Positions 17,769-27,208 of a DNA stretch of 64,000 nucleotides are shown here, piece after piece. This DNA comes from Pseudomonadota bacterium (lineage in GTDB: Bacteria; Myxococcota_A; Polyangia; Polyangiales; Polyangiaceae), in assembly GCA_023398955.1 (NCBI GenBank), contig JAEWRL010000092.1, forward strand, positions 1 to 64,000. The letters are read 5' to 3'. Under the pieces are notes generated by a model. It had not been told where the DNA came from. It saw only the letters and a list, made by a program, of their open reading frames with translations, and did not search any database. Each line of letters begins with the position of its first letter. Position 1 is the stretch's first letter. The position numbers and the translations under genes were made by a program.

Positions 17769-18583
17769 ACCGCTATCTGGTCGCTCGGCCATTTCTCAAG
17801 TGGGCTGGCGGCAAAAGGCAGTTGCTCGGTGAGATCCTCGGGCGCCTACCCGGGCGCATCAAGACCTACTACGAGCCCTTTCTAGGTGGCGGCGCCGTAT
17901 TCTTTGCACTTGCCGCCGAGGGTCGCGTCTCTCGCGCGGTGCTATCCGATGTCAACGACGACCTGATAACCGTCTACCGCGGGGTTCGAGACGACGTAGA
18001 GGGCGTCATCGCCGCCCTGAAGCGCTACCGCTACGATGAAGAAGAATTCTATAGAGTCCGCGCCCAGAAGCCACGCTCTTTGATTCAGCGAGCGGCGCGC
18101 GTCATTTATCTCAACAAGACCGGTTACAATGGTCTCTACCGGGTCAATCGCTCTGGCCAGTTCAACGTCCCCTTTGGCCGGTACAAGAACCCGCGGATCT
18201 GCGATGAGCCGAACCTGCGAGCGGCCTCGAGGGTGCTGCAGTGCGCCGAGATACGCGAGGCGGATTTCGAGGCGGTCTGCCGTCAAGCAAGACCTGGGGA
18301 TGCGGTCTATCTGGATCCACCTTACTTGCCGGTTTCGAGCACCGCGCGGTTTGCCGACTACGACCACCACCCTTTCCGCGAGGCAGAACACAAACGTCTC
18401 GCGGAGGCACTGAGAGAGCTCGGACAACGTCGAGTCTTGGCGTTGCTATCGAACTCGGACACCGAGCAGACTCAGCGGCTGTATAGAGGCTTGAAGGTCG
18501 AAAAGGTGTTCGCATCCCGCAGCATCAACTCCAACCCCGAGAAGCGCGGCCCCGTTCAAGAGCTCTTGGTTCGCTCACTGTGA
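17765..18583 (+). CDS. dam: Dam-type DNA adenine N6-methyltransferase
   Basis: A 272-residue D12-class adenine methyltransferase. The AdoMet-binding motif PFLKWAGGKRQLL is at residues 9-21, a second conserved block PFLGGGAVFF follows, and the catalytic DPPY lies near residue 185. The C-terminal LLSNSDTEQTQRLY is typical of Dam. It starts at the ATG at 17765, which overlaps the stop of the kinase/sigma-54 regulator, so the two are probably translationally coupled. No restriction endonuclease gene is adjacent, so it looks like a solitary methylase; recognition of GATC is assumed from the family and not shown. Confidence 0.93.
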   Translation: MNRYLVARPFLKWAGGKRQLLGEILGRLPGRIKTYYEPFLGGGAVFFALAAEGRVSRAVLSDVNDDLITVYRGVRDDVEGVIAALKRYRYDEEEFYRVRAQKPRSLIQRAARVIYLNKTGYNGLYRVNRSGQFNVPFGRYKNPRICDEPNLRAASRVLQCAEIREADFEAVCRQARPGDAVYLDPPYLPVSSTARFADYDHHPFREAEHKRLAEALRELGQRRVLALLSNSDTEQTQRLYRGLKVEKVFASRSINSNPEKRGPVQELLVRSL

Positions 18584-18728
18584 TGCCTTTTGGTCAGCTC
18601 GCTGTGTTGCAGAGGAACCTACTGCTCTCCGAGGTCGTTCCAAGCTGGCGCCCGCGCAGAGGTCTCCATACGACTGGACCGGCGGGCCGTTACTCTCGCT
18701 TTTTCCCCTCGTGCGCGCCGGCGTGGTA

Positions 18729-19673
18729 ATGGCAGGGAGCAAACGCTCTAGTTCCGTTTGCCATGATCCGATGAAGGGATTGAATTTTCCCCGCAAGAAG
18801 GAGGGCCTGACCATCGAGGTGCCCGCGGCCAGCGCCGATACGCCGCGATTCAGGCGCATTGGAATCATCGCCTTCGTGGGTTTTGCGATTGGGGTGCTTT
18901 GGCCGCGGCTGGCGGGTGTTCAGCTCGTGCCACGTCCTCCGTCCGAGGATGGTGGCCACGAATCCGCTTCAGCTGCCCCACCGAAGACCGAAGCCCGCGC
19001 CTCGGCTGGTCCTTCGCTGGTGAAGAAAGCGCCGCAGCCAGCCTCCGACTCCAAACCACAGGGTGGGAGCCGCATCATCGTCCGGAGCGCGGAGGTGACG
19101 AGCTGCCGCGATCGGCAGGGCAAGGAGCGCAACGACTGTGGCACCCTGAACCTGGACGGGATAGCAGGTCCTCGTATTCAGGCGCTGCGCGATTGTAGCG
19201 GGGCGGAGGATGCCCGTGGAACCCTCAGTCTTGGGCTCGAGGCGGATTTTCGCGCAGGACGCGTGGCCCGCGTTCTGCGAGGGAAAAGCACCACCTTGTC
19301 GTCGGTTCTCGCGAAACGTCTCGCAGCTTGCGCCGAGAAGGAGTTCGAGAGCGCATCGCTCGACCGAGTGGAGCACGAGCACAGCTCCTATACCGTCTTC
19401 TACATCGTCGACTTCTTGGCCCCCGCTGAGGCGGGAACGACGGGCAGGAGGGCGGAAGAGGGACCGGATTCTGCCACGGCTGCTAGCGGCCGAGCGACGG
19501 TTGGATGGCAAGTGGCCTTGATTCGTGCACAGCCCGAAGACGGCGAGGTCGTCGCTAGGATCTTGAGTGGTACCAACGTCGTCGTCACGGCGCGGCAAGG
19601 AGACTGGTACAGGGTCAAGTACGATGCGAAGGGCAGCGAGGGCTGGGTGTTCAAGTCCGCAATCGGCCTCTGA
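18729..19673 (+). CDS. Membrane-anchored protein with C-terminal SH3-type domain
   Basis: About 314 residues. One transmembrane helix (IGIIAFVGFAIGVLWPRL) lies near residue 45, followed by a disordered Pro/Ala/Ser linker and a middle domain with paired cysteines. A C-terminal bacterial SH3-like domain of about 55 residues ends with GDWYRVKYDAKGSEGWVFKS. Such domains usually bind peptidoglycan or the cell wall from the outside. Alternative starts exist: GTG 18711, ATG 18729 and ATG 18771; none has a clear ribosome site, so the N-terminus is uncertain. The middle domain resembles the AgmX/PglI C-terminal regions of myxobacteria only loosely, and I do not assign it. Confidence 0.75.
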   Translation: MAGSKRSSSVCHDPMKGLNFPRKKEGLTIEVPAASADTPRFRRIGIIAFVGFAIGVLWPRLAGVQLVPRPPSEDGGHESASAAPPKTEARASAGPSLVKKAPQPASDSKPQGGSRIIVRSAEVTSCRDRQGKERNDCGTLNLDGIAGPRIQALRDCSGAEDARGTLSLGLEADFRAGRVARVLRGKSTTLSSVLAKRLAACAEKEFESASLDRVEHEHSSYTVFYIVDFLAPAEAGTTGRRAEEGPDSATAASGRATVGWQVALIRAQPEDGEVVARILSGTNVVVTARQGDWYRVKYDAKGSEGWVFKSAIGL

Positions 19674-19717
19674 ATTGGGGGAGGGCAGGCCCGCCGATTG
19701 TCGGAGGGCGTGCTAGA

Positions 19718-20134
19718 GTGGCTCGAATGGCGAGCGAGCATCGATCTCCCCCGGCGGGCAAAGCTCCTCTGGACTCGGCTGCCGGCGAGGGCAGTGTTTC
19801 GGGGCCGGCTAGCAAGGATGTGGCCCTCATCCACGGCGTCTCCACGGACGGACGCACCTTGTCGATCATCCGCAAGCGAGACGAGACGCTGCAGCTTGCC
19901 GCCGCCGTCCCGTTGGAAGCGGGCAAACCGATTCATGGCGAGGTGGTGAAGCTGAAGCCGCGACCGGAGTTCCCGCTCCTCTGCGATGTAGAGGTGCAGG
20001 TCCCCGCTCCTGAGGCCGTTGCCGGGGCAGAACGAAGCCCCCGCAAGGGACCAGCGCAGATCGCGTCGGATAGTTATCGCAGAAACTGGGACGCCATCTG
20101 GAGCAAGCGTCCGCTGGGTGAGCTGCCGAATTGA
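19718..20134 (+). CDS. Hypothetical protein, disordered with small beta region
   Basis: A 138-residue soluble protein with a disordered N-terminus, a short central beta-like region (VALIHGVSTDGRTLSIIRKR, then EVVKLKPRPEFPLLCDVEV) and a C-terminal NWDAIWSKR motif. The start is GTG 19718 or ATG 19727. I recognise no family; the composition and the ordered core support it being real. It lies 44 bases after the SH3-domain gene and may be cotranscribed with it. Confidence 0.6.
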   Translation: MARMASEHRSPPAGKAPLDSAAGEGSVSGPASKDVALIHGVSTDGRTLSIIRKRDETLQLAAAVPLEAGKPIHGEVVKLKPRPEFPLLCDVEVQVPAPEAVAGAERSPRKGPAQIASDSYRRNWDAIWSKRPLGELPN

Positions 20135-20278
20135 AGTGAGCTGCCAGTAGCCAGGGAGGCCGCCGTCTGCGTGATCGAAGCGGTGCCGGGCACGGTCCGG
20201 GTGAACGGCCGCTGCGCCGGGTGGATGCGCCAGAGCCCTGCCGAGGACGTCTGGTGCCCGCCTTCATGACCACCTACA

Positions 20279-21745
20279 ATGACTCCCATGCTTCGTTGCC
20301 CTAGGGCGCGCCGCGCCGTCAGGGGCTGGCCACTTCTGAGCGCTGGGTACATCATCGGCGGCGCATTAGCCTTGAGCTGTGCGCCATTGGACGGTTCGGG
20401 GAAGAACGGTTGTGTCGATAAAGGGGACTGCATCGGCACTCATGTCTGCTGCGACTCGGAGTGCATGCCGCCGGAGCTTTGTTGCGATCAATGCTTTCGC
20501 GACGACGTCTACCGCCAGCCCTGTCATCTGCGGGCCGATCCGGAGTCAAGGGTTCCGCTACGCCCGGGACATTATGGTTTCATGATTACGGAGACCGTCG
20601 ATAGGGTTGATAGGGAGTCGAATGATTCCATGAGCCGACCGGGGTACGACCTGGATTGTTCGGACTCCATCGACAACGTCGCTGATTCCGACACTCGTTG
20701 GGATCCGGGGGCGTGCGAGTCGACTGTCCTGGGCACGGAGCCTCCCCAAGACGCGGCCGAAGGAGTCGACAACAGCTTCCTTGGTGACTTCCTTGCCGCC
20801 CTACGCGCCGATCTGCCCGCGGAAGACAGGGCGGAGATACGGCTGGGCGACGAGTCCTCACAGATGGCGATTACCATCAGCGAGTATGGCGGGACCGTGC
20901 ACGATCGCCAGGTAACCGTCTCATTGCTCTACGCGGACCTTTGTGAGGAGTCGGAGGCTGGCGGTTCGAGCAGCCATCCATACTGTCTCCTTCCAACCAC
21001 AGAGGGGCGCAGCTTCCTTAGCGCGGACGTGACCCCACGCTATCAGGACGATGATGCCTATGTCAGCAACTACCATGTGGTGGCGCGGCTCGAGAAGGAT
21101 CTCGCGACGCGGGCGATGAACGTCGTGCTCTTCGTCCGCGGACCGACAGGGGAGCTTGAGCCCATTCGCTTGCGCATCCGCAACCCGGTGCTCACTTTCG
21201 AGCTCGTGCCCAATGCCCAAGGGGAGATAGTGCATATCACCCGCGGGGTGCTCTCCGGCGTGTGGTTCGAGGACGAGTGGCCGCGGAACCTCGAGTCCTA
21301 TGAAGAGGCTTTGAAAGACGCGCGAGAAGGGAAGTTCTGTGCTCCACCGACGCCAGTCGTCGATAATCCTCAGGAGGAGAGGGCGGCCGAGCTTGCTGGT
21401 GGCGGGGCAGGTCCCGGGATGCAGTCGGGCGCAGGATCCGCTGATGGTGGAGCGGAAGCGTCCACCTCGGATTCTGCCCATCCAACGTGCATCAACGCCG
21501 ACCTTCAGGCGCGGTTCGGAGCGGAGCCGGTTCTCAAGGCTTGGGCGAGCGCACTGGACATGCAACATGGAACAGGCTCTCAGGTTGGCGCACGCGGATG
21601 CAACGCAGTTTCGTTCGCCATCGGATTCGCCAGCGACCTTCTTCCGGTGGCCTTCAGATGCCCGGTGAAGGGGGTGAACGATGCCGAACTGGGCGGCACG
21701 ATTTCCCGGCCCATGGAGTACGGGGAGTGTGCCTGGCTTCCCTGA
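20279..21745 (+). CDS. Secreted cysteine-rich lipoprotein, unknown function
   Basis: A 488-residue protein with an N-terminal Arg-rich signal and a possible lipobox ALSC near residue 34. A cysteine-rich segment follows (C-x5-C-x5-CC pattern, about residues 40-72), like the small Cys modules of other myxobacterial surface proteins. The rest is acidic with a Gly/Ser/Ala-rich spacer near 375-400, before a final domain with four cysteines. No catalytic motif is evident. It is 134 bases upstream of the ECF sigma gene on the same strand and could be part of, or a target of, that module. Confidence 0.7.
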   Translation: MTPMLRCPRARRAVRGWPLLSAGYIIGGALALSCAPLDGSGKNGCVDKGDCIGTHVCCDSECMPPELCCDQCFRDDVYRQPCHLRADPESRVPLRPGHYGFMITETVDRVDRESNDSMSRPGYDLDCSDSIDNVADSDTRWDPGACESTVLGTEPPQDAAEGVDNSFLGDFLAALRADLPAEDRAEIRLGDESSQMAITISEYGGTVHDRQVTVSLLYADLCEESEAGGSSSHPYCLLPTTEGRSFLSADVTPRYQDDDAYVSNYHVVARLEKDLATRAMNVVLFVRGPTGELEPIRLRIRNPVLTFELVPNAQGEIVHITRGVLSGVWFEDEWPRNLESYEEALKDAREGKFCAPPTPVVDNPQEERAAELAGGGAGPGMQSGAGSADGGAEASTSDSAHPTCINADLQARFGAEPVLKAWASALDMQHGTGSQVGARGCNAVSFAIGFASDLLPVAFRCPVKGVNDAELGGTISRPMEYGECAWLP

Positions 21746-21878
21746 AATCCGCTCCGTTGCCTGCTCCTGCGACTCAGAGCCGCGGCCCGCAAATGATCCG
21801 TGGGGAGCCACTTGGCGCGTCTTTGGCGCTGTGCCAGAGTGCCGATAGTCTAACGATTTCAGTGTTCTTCCACGCGCC

Positions 21879-22511
21879 GTGACCATCTTCGAGGGCAAGC
21901 CAGACCTTCTCAGGCTTTTTCGCCGTGGCGACCGGTCTGCCCTGGGAACCGTCTACGATTTCTACGTCGCGGACGTATTCAAGCTCGTGCGCCTCGGGTT
22001 CTTGCTGAAGGGTCCGCCGCCCTTTCATGTACCGGGAATCATGGATTCCGCGGCCCAACAGGACGCTGTTCAGGACGTCTTCGTCAAGGCATTCGCGGAA
22101 CGAGCCAGGCTTGCCTACGATGGCCTCCGACCGTACCGTCCGTTCCTGCTGCAAATCGCGCGGAATCAGCGGGTTGACGCGGAGCGAAAGCGCAGGTCTG
22201 AGATCAAACTGGAGTCCAATCTCATACCGGCTGGCCAAGAGTCGCGGGGGCTCGGGTCTGTGCATGGAGACGGGCGGAATCCGCCTCCGGACGAGCAGTT
22301 GGATTGGGAGCGGAAGCGATCGTCCACGCTCCAGTACATCGACCAGCTGGATGAGGAAGCAAGGGTGTTCGTCAACCTGCGGTTCGCCGAGGAATTGTCG
22401 CAGAACGACGTTGCCGAACGGATGGGAATCACCCGACGCCGGGCGCGGACCTTAGAGGGTAGACTGATGGCGGGTCTCAGGAAGCATCTGCAGAAGGAGC
22501 TGCTGGGATGA
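21879..22511 (+). CDS. ECF-type RNA polymerase sigma factor
   Basis: A 210-residue sigma-70 family factor with region 2 (AVQDVFVKAFAERARLAYDG, YRPFLLQIARNQRVDAERKR) and region 4 helix-turn-helix (FAEELSQNDVAERMGITRRR). Linker and region 4 are of the ECF type. It starts at GTG 21879. The next two genes, a membrane protein and a caspase-like protease, follow on the same strand. The membrane protein may be its cognate regulator, by analogy with ECF/anti-sigma pairs. Confidence 0.88.
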   Translation: MTIFEGKPDLLRLFRRGDRSALGTVYDFYVADVFKLVRLGFLLKGPPPFHVPGIMDSAAQQDAVQDVFVKAFAERARLAYDGLRPYRPFLLQIARNQRVDAERKRRSEIKLESNLIPAGQESRGLGSVHGDGRNPPPDEQLDWERKRSSTLQYIDQLDEEARVFVNLRFAEELSQNDVAERMGITRRRARTLEGRLMAGLRKHLQKELLG

Positions 22512-22580
22512 GAGAACGCGAGTCGAACGGATTTGCCGACCCGGCCCCGCGAAGTGACCGTATGACTGACTAGCGCCACT

Positions 22581-23324
22581 GTGGCTCCACCCATGAAGTC
22601 TATCCCCCCCTGTTCCGATGCTCAGCTCGCTCGACTCTTGTCTGGCAGGAACGAGCTGTCCGTCATCGAACGGGAGCGGCTGCGTGAGCAGATTCTGAAT
22701 GCGACGAGCACTGGCGTGCCATCGTGGCACCGGTTTCTCGCTCCCCGTCCCGTGGTTCTCGGTGCGCTCTCGACCGTTGCGGCCGCCGCCCTCGTCGTAC
22801 TCGTGGTCCGTGTCGGGATCGAACCGATTCAGTCACCGGATCGCCGCGACGGCGGAGCTCAGCAGCTATCGCAGACGGGCGCGTCCGGTCGCTCTGCGGA
22901 CGAGCGTGAAGAGTACGTCGCGCGTGGCGGCGTCCCCGGACCGGGTCTACGGCTAGCCTGCGTGGGGCTGGCGGGGCACGAGCGCTGCGAGCGCGGCTCG
23001 AAGCTAACGTTCGCCGTCAGGCGGGACGATGACTGGCGGTATTTCTCTGCGTTTGCGCAGGCGCAGGATGGGACGGTCTTCTGGTATTTCCCAGAGCCGG
23101 GACCGACGGCGCGCGCCGTGGAGCTGGGCTCCGACGCCATGACAGTCCTCGATTCCGCGGTTGTTCTGGGCGACGAAGCAGGCGGCAGCCTAACGGTGTA
23201 TGGACTATTCACCAGGGTACCAATGACGCGCGTGGACATTAAGCGTGCGATGGGGCCCACCCTGAAGGGAGATGGCACCGTCCGCATCGTGAAGCGCCGC
23301 CTCACGGTGAGGGAGCGCGAATGA
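22581..23324 (+). CDS. Single-pass membrane protein with DUF4384-like C-terminal domain, possible anti-sigma factor
   Basis: A 247-residue protein. A short helical cytoplasmic N-terminus (about residues 1-55, CSDAQLARLLSG, LSVIERERLREQIL) resembles a small anti-sigma domain but lacks a zinc-binding HxxxCxxC motif. One transmembrane helix follows (about 58-82), then a periplasmic domain with GSKLTFAVRRDDDWRYFSAF and TVFWYFPEPG, which resembles DUF4384 domains often found with caspase-fold proteins. Start GTG 22581 or ATG 22593. The stop overlaps the caspase start (ATGA). Function as anti-sigma is inference from position. Confidence 0.75.
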   Translation: MAPPMKSIPPCSDAQLARLLSGRNELSVIERERLREQILNATSTGVPSWHRFLAPRPVVLGALSTVAAAALVVLVVRVGIEPIQSPDRRDGGAQQLSQTGASGRSADEREEYVARGGVPGPGLRLACVGLAGHERCERGSKLTFAVRRDDDWRYFSAFAQAQDGTVFWYFPEPGPTARAVELGSDAMTVLDSAVVLGDEAGGSLTVYGLFTRVPMTRVDIKRAMGPTLKGDGTVRIVKRRLTVRERE

Positions 23325-24895
23325 GGCTACCGGCTTTGCTGCTCGCGCTCGGCATCACGTTCGCGGCAGCCCCGGCACAGGCGGCCCGCGTGAACTACGC
23401 CATCGTCATTGGCAACAATCACAGTCCTGCCGGACACCCGGAGCTTGCGGCGCTTCGCTACGCGGATGACGACGCTGCACGCTACTACGAGCTCTTTCGT
23501 AGGGCCGGACGGGATGTTGCGCTGCTAGCGACCTTCGACGCCGAGACTGCGCGACGCTTCCCAGAGGCTTCCGCTCGTAGTGAGCCGCCTCTGCGCTCGA
23601 ACCTCGAACGGGTCGTTGCGCAGTTTCGTCGCAAGATGGAGCGCGACCTGGCGAGGGGGGACCGACCAGTCCTGTTTCTAGCATATAGCGGCCATGGCGC
23701 GGAGGACACCAGCGGTAGGTACGCTCTGACAATGCTCGATGAGGGCATCACGCGGGAGTACCTCTTCGGCTCGCTGTTGCCTCGCATTCCCTCGCCCGTC
23801 ACCGTCAACCTCATCGTGGACGCCTGCCGCGCCGAGACGGTTTTCGAAGCACGTGGTGCTTTCAGCAAGGAGAGGAACGGGGAGCTCGCAACCTTGGGCG
23901 CTGCCGAGCGTGAACTAATTCCGAAACTGGATCTCTCGCAGTACCCCAACGTCGGAGCGCTCGTCGCCTCTTCCACCAGCGAAGAAGCCTACGAGTGGAG
24001 TCGGATCGAGTCCGGAGTGTTCACCCACGTGGTAGTGAGCGGGCTCTTGGGCGCCGCGGACATCAACGGCGATCGGCGTGTCGAGTACAGTGAGATCGAA
24101 GCGTTCGTCTCTTCCGCGACGCGTGGTATTCCTGACCCCCGAGCGCCCCGTGTTCGCGTGACTCGTCCGGCAGGAGGGGCACAGCGGGTGCTCGTAGACC
24201 TGGACGCCCTGGCAGACACCGTCTTGCTGCAAGGAGACCCGCGAGAGATGGGGCGCCTCTCCGTCCAGCTCGACAACGGCCTCTACTGGCTCGAGGCCAA
24301 CATCAATACGTCCTACGTCTCCCTCGCTCTGCCTGCAGAAGTGCGCGCATTACTGCGAGGGAAGCACGGGGAGACAGTTCTGGACACGAGCGGCAGCCAG
24401 TCACTGGCGCTGGATGCACTCCCTTTCGAAGCGGTGTCTCTGGCCAGTCGCGGTGAAGCTCGCCACCCTTGGGAGGAGGGGCTGTTCAGGCTCGCCTACG
24501 ACCGTGGCTACTATCAAGGGTTTGCGGATAGTCGTGGCATCGAGCCGGTGCAGTTCATCGAGGGACCAACGACCATGGACAAGAGTCCGACGAGCGCGGC
24601 TGGCGGTGCTGGACCAGTGGTGCTCGGCGTCGCTGGAGCGGCCCTGATACTCGCTGCCGGTGTGACCGGCTACGTCGCCTTGGATGCCAAGGAGGCATTT
24701 GACGCAGCGGTTACCGAGCGCGCTTCCAGCGAAGCGAACCAGCGCTACCAGACGTACGGAACGATCAGTGCGGTGACGGGCGTTCTGGGGGCGGTCGCGA
24801 CCACCGGAGCCGTCGTGTGGGCGCTGACTCCCAGTGTCAAGCCGGATCAGGCAAGGAACCTCGAGTGGGGCTTCCGTGCTGCCGCGACGTTCTGA
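23321..24895 (+). CDS. Secreted, membrane-anchored caspase-like (peptidase C14) protein
   Basis: A 524-residue protein with a clean signal peptide (cleavage after AQA near residue 21) and an N-terminal caspase p20-like domain. The catalytic histidine lies in FLAYSGHGAED (His125) and the catalytic cysteine in NLIVDACRAE (Cys169), so the dyad is intact. An EF-hand-like DINGDRRVEYSEIE follows near residue 247, then a beta-rich region and two C-terminal hydrophobic segments (about 428-453 and 482-503). Export to the periplasm followed by membrane anchoring is predicted. It is coupled to the upstream membrane protein by an ATGA overlap, and follows an ECF sigma gene. Confidence 0.9.
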   Translation: MRLPALLLALGITFAAAPAQAARVNYAIVIGNNHSPAGHPELAALRYADDDAARYYELFRRAGRDVALLATFDAETARRFPEASARSEPPLRSNLERVVAQFRRKMERDLARGDRPVLFLAYSGHGAEDTSGRYALTMLDEGITREYLFGSLLPRIPSPVTVNLIVDACRAETVFEARGAFSKERNGELATLGAAERELIPKLDLSQYPNVGALVASSTSEEAYEWSRIESGVFTHVVVSGLLGAADINGDRRVEYSEIEAFVSSATRGIPDPRAPRVRVTRPAGGAQRVLVDLDALADTVLLQGDPREMGRLSVQLDNGLYWLEANINTSYVSLALPAEVRALLRGKHGETVLDTSGSQSLALDALPFEAVSLASRGEARHPWEEGLFRLAYDRGYYQGFADSRGIEPVQFIEGPTTMDKSPTSAAGGAGPVVLGVAGAALILAAGVTGYVALDAKEAFDAAVTERASSEANQRYQTYGTISAVTGVLGAVATTGAVVWALTPSVKPDQARNLEWGFRAAATF

Positions 24896-24916
24896 TCCAC
24901 TTCCAGCGTCCGAGCC

Positions 24917-27208
24917 TCACCCCTCACGCCCGAGGAGCTGTTCGACTCTGCTGCGGGGCAATGCAAAGACCGCGTCGAGGCCTTCCAGCCACGCGTAGCG
25001 GATAGCGTGACCACGCCAAGCATCGGCTGTGCCAACGACCAGCTCCCGCCCGCAGGCTGCTGGCGCTCCAGGCCTCGCTGTCCGTCCTACGCGTAGAACG
25101 GGAGCCGCAGCCCCTTCGTAGGCACGCGGTGCACCCAGGTGAACGATGCCAAGTGGTTCCAGTCCGCTCAACACCTCCTCGAGCGCCCAATCCCCAGCCA
25201 CGGCGTCTGGGTTCGTGGCAACGAAGGTAGTGCCGGTGGAGGAGAACCGCAGTTCGTCGATGGGGGTGGAGAGGCGAATGCTTGCCAGCTCGGCGGGACC
25301 GCACGCGAAGGCCAGGCCGTCGATCGCCAGCCGCCGCAGAGCGTCGATGGAGTAGTGGGGGAGCAGCAGCCGCTCCGCCGTTCCCGGGAGATGGGCAACG
25401 TGGCCTTCCGGCGTTGCCTGTCCGACCTGAAGAACCTGCACTCTCGTGCCATCCTCGCCGTCCACGAGGATCTCGAGCTTGAGAACGGGTGGAGTGAGCG
25501 CTGAGGGGTTCCTCCTCCCTGACGGGAGACGACGCTTCGCAGTCAGCGACGCGACGGCATCGAAGATAGCCGCCGCCGCGCTTTGGTTCACCTCGAAGTG
25601 AGACGGTTCGAGCAGCGAGAACACACCCTGTCGATCACGGGTGATGACCTGCCGGAACTCCCCTTCTGTGACCGAGACGCGGCGGACGTCGTCCTTGCCA
25701 AAGGAGAAGATCTCGAGCGGAAGCAGAGACCGGGTGCCATCGGACAAGAGAGCCGCTTGCGGTGCGGCCAGCCACAAGCGCTGTCCATCGGCGACCCGCT
25801 CGACAAGACGCCGACCCTCCGTATCCATTTCGCTGAAACGGATGATCTCACGGCTGGGCTCGTCGCCGACTCTGGTCAGGCTCAGCGTCGCCTTACCGCT
25901 CCAAACCCGGGAGCTGGAGCTGGTCGGAGCGCGACCTTCTACGAGGACCCCCACCGCCTCGGTGAGTTCGCGTAGGAACTCGTTGCCTTGCTCCAAGGGG
26001 ACGGGCAGCTCCGCGGGAGAGAGTAGCCGGAACCCCGTTTCGTCGCGTGCGAGGACTAGGCGCTCCCCCTCATGCTCCACCTCGAGTCGCTCCACCTGAT
26101 CGAACGTAGCCGCGAATAGTCTGCGGTCCGCCGCATCTTCGAGGGAGCGCGGCAGCAGGTCCACGATGTCCGAAGGAACGCACCCCGCCCGCTCTGTCGG
26201 CGCGAGGCGCAGCGCCACGGTTCCGGGCCCCTCCGGACAGGCTCCCCCTAGCCGAATCCGCCATGTGGCTGCAGGGGCAGAAGCATCAATGCTCACCGAG
26301 AGTGAGTCGCTGGGCTGGGCCCGCTGCGCTGCACTGAAGTCGAGCAGCGGCTGGGCTTCGAGGCGCACAAGCGCCAGCTCGAGGCGACGCTGAACGTCTC
26401 GAGCCAGCCGTACACCATCAGGGCCGGCCAAGACGAAGCCTCCATCCTCTTTCCGCTCGAGCCCGAGCTCGGTTTCACCATCGCGGATGACGACGGTTTG
26501 CCACTCGCTGGGAGGAGGACCCAGGAGTCGCCGAGAGAGCAGCGCACGTCTTTGCGGGAATAGTTGAGCTGCTGTCGCCGAGGCCAGGACAACGATACCC
26601 GGGTCGGGGATCCCATCACCACTGACCTGAACGTACTCGAGCTCGTCGGCGCCCGGTACCCGATTTCCCAGGACCAATCGGTAGCTGATCGGTCCAGCCT
26701 CAATGGCAAGGACGGCTCGCGGCAAATCCAGTCCGTACTGCGGTGCTCCCGTCGCTTCGGAGGTCACCCGGCGCCGCGGTGCTGCCAGCCGCAGTGCTGC
26801 GAGCCAGGCGTCCACGGCCTCGTCTGCGGCGGGTTCCCCTCCGTCACCGAAGCGCCAATCCGTCCTCCCTTCTTCACCGTGGCGCGTCACCGTGAAGGGC
26901 GGGGTGTCCGCGTGCTGGAGGGTCAGCCGACGGATGTCCTCGGGGCTCAAGGCTTGCAGAAGGAGGCCCTCGCGTCGGCTCAACTCGATAGCGCTTGGTC
27001 TGGTCAGATCGAAGGCGACCCAGACACTGGCTCCAATAGCAAGCGCCACGAGCACGATGTCCGTGATGGATCCTCGCCAGCGCCAGCTCCCTTCGCGAGG
27101 TCGAGATTCGCTCGAGCCACCGGATGGCGCTGCGGTAGGGTGATCGTGGCGGGTGCTAGCTCTCTCGCCGTGCCGATCGCGGTCCTGATTGGCAAGGGGC
27201 GTGGTCAT
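24917..27208 (-). CDS. DUF4340 domain membrane protein of Gld-type ABC operon
   Basis: A 763-residue protein with an N-terminal cytoplasmic tail, one transmembrane helix (ITDIVLVALAIGASVWVAF near residue 50) and a long periplasmic part. The latter has repeated beta-rich units such as LTLQHADTPPFTVTRHGEE, YGLDLPRAVLAIE and VERLEVEHEGERLVLARDE, characteristic of DUF4340. The start ATG at 27208 overlaps the stop of the GldG-like gene (ATGA), so I chose it over an upstream in-frame start. Family members lie at the end of gldA-gldF-gldG-type operons. It is larger than most DUF4340 proteins and appears to carry several tandem copies of the unit. Confidence 0.85.
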   Translation of the reverse strand: MTTPLANQDRDRHGERASTRHDHPTAAPSGGSSESRPREGSWRWRGSITDIVLVALAIGASVWVAFDLTRPSAIELSRREGLLLQALSPEDIRRLTLQHADTPPFTVTRHGEEGRTDWRFGDGGEPAADEAVDAWLAALRLAAPRRRVTSEATGAPQYGLDLPRAVLAIEAGPISYRLVLGNRVPGADELEYVQVSGDGIPDPGIVVLASATAAQLFPQRRALLSRRLLGPPPSEWQTVVIRDGETELGLERKEDGGFVLAGPDGVRLARDVQRRLELALVRLEAQPLLDFSAAQRAQPSDSLSVSIDASAPAATWRIRLGGACPEGPGTVALRLAPTERAGCVPSDIVDLLPRSLEDAADRRLFAATFDQVERLEVEHEGERLVLARDETGFRLLSPAELPVPLEQGNEFLRELTEAVGVLVEGRAPTSSSSRVWSGKATLSLTRVGDEPSREIIRFSEMDTEGRRLVERVADGQRLWLAAPQAALLSDGTRSLLPLEIFSFGKDDVRRVSVTEGEFRQVITRDRQGVFSLLEPSHFEVNQSAAAAIFDAVASLTAKRRLPSGRRNPSALTPPVLKLEILVDGEDGTRVQVLQVGQATPEGHVAHLPGTAERLLLPHYSIDALRRLAIDGLAFACGPAELASIRLSTPIDELRFSSTGTTFVATNPDAVAGDWALEEVLSGLEPLGIVHLGAPRAYEGAAAPVLRVGRTARPGAPAACGRELVVGTADAWRGHAIRYAWLEGLDAVFALPRSRVEQLLGREG

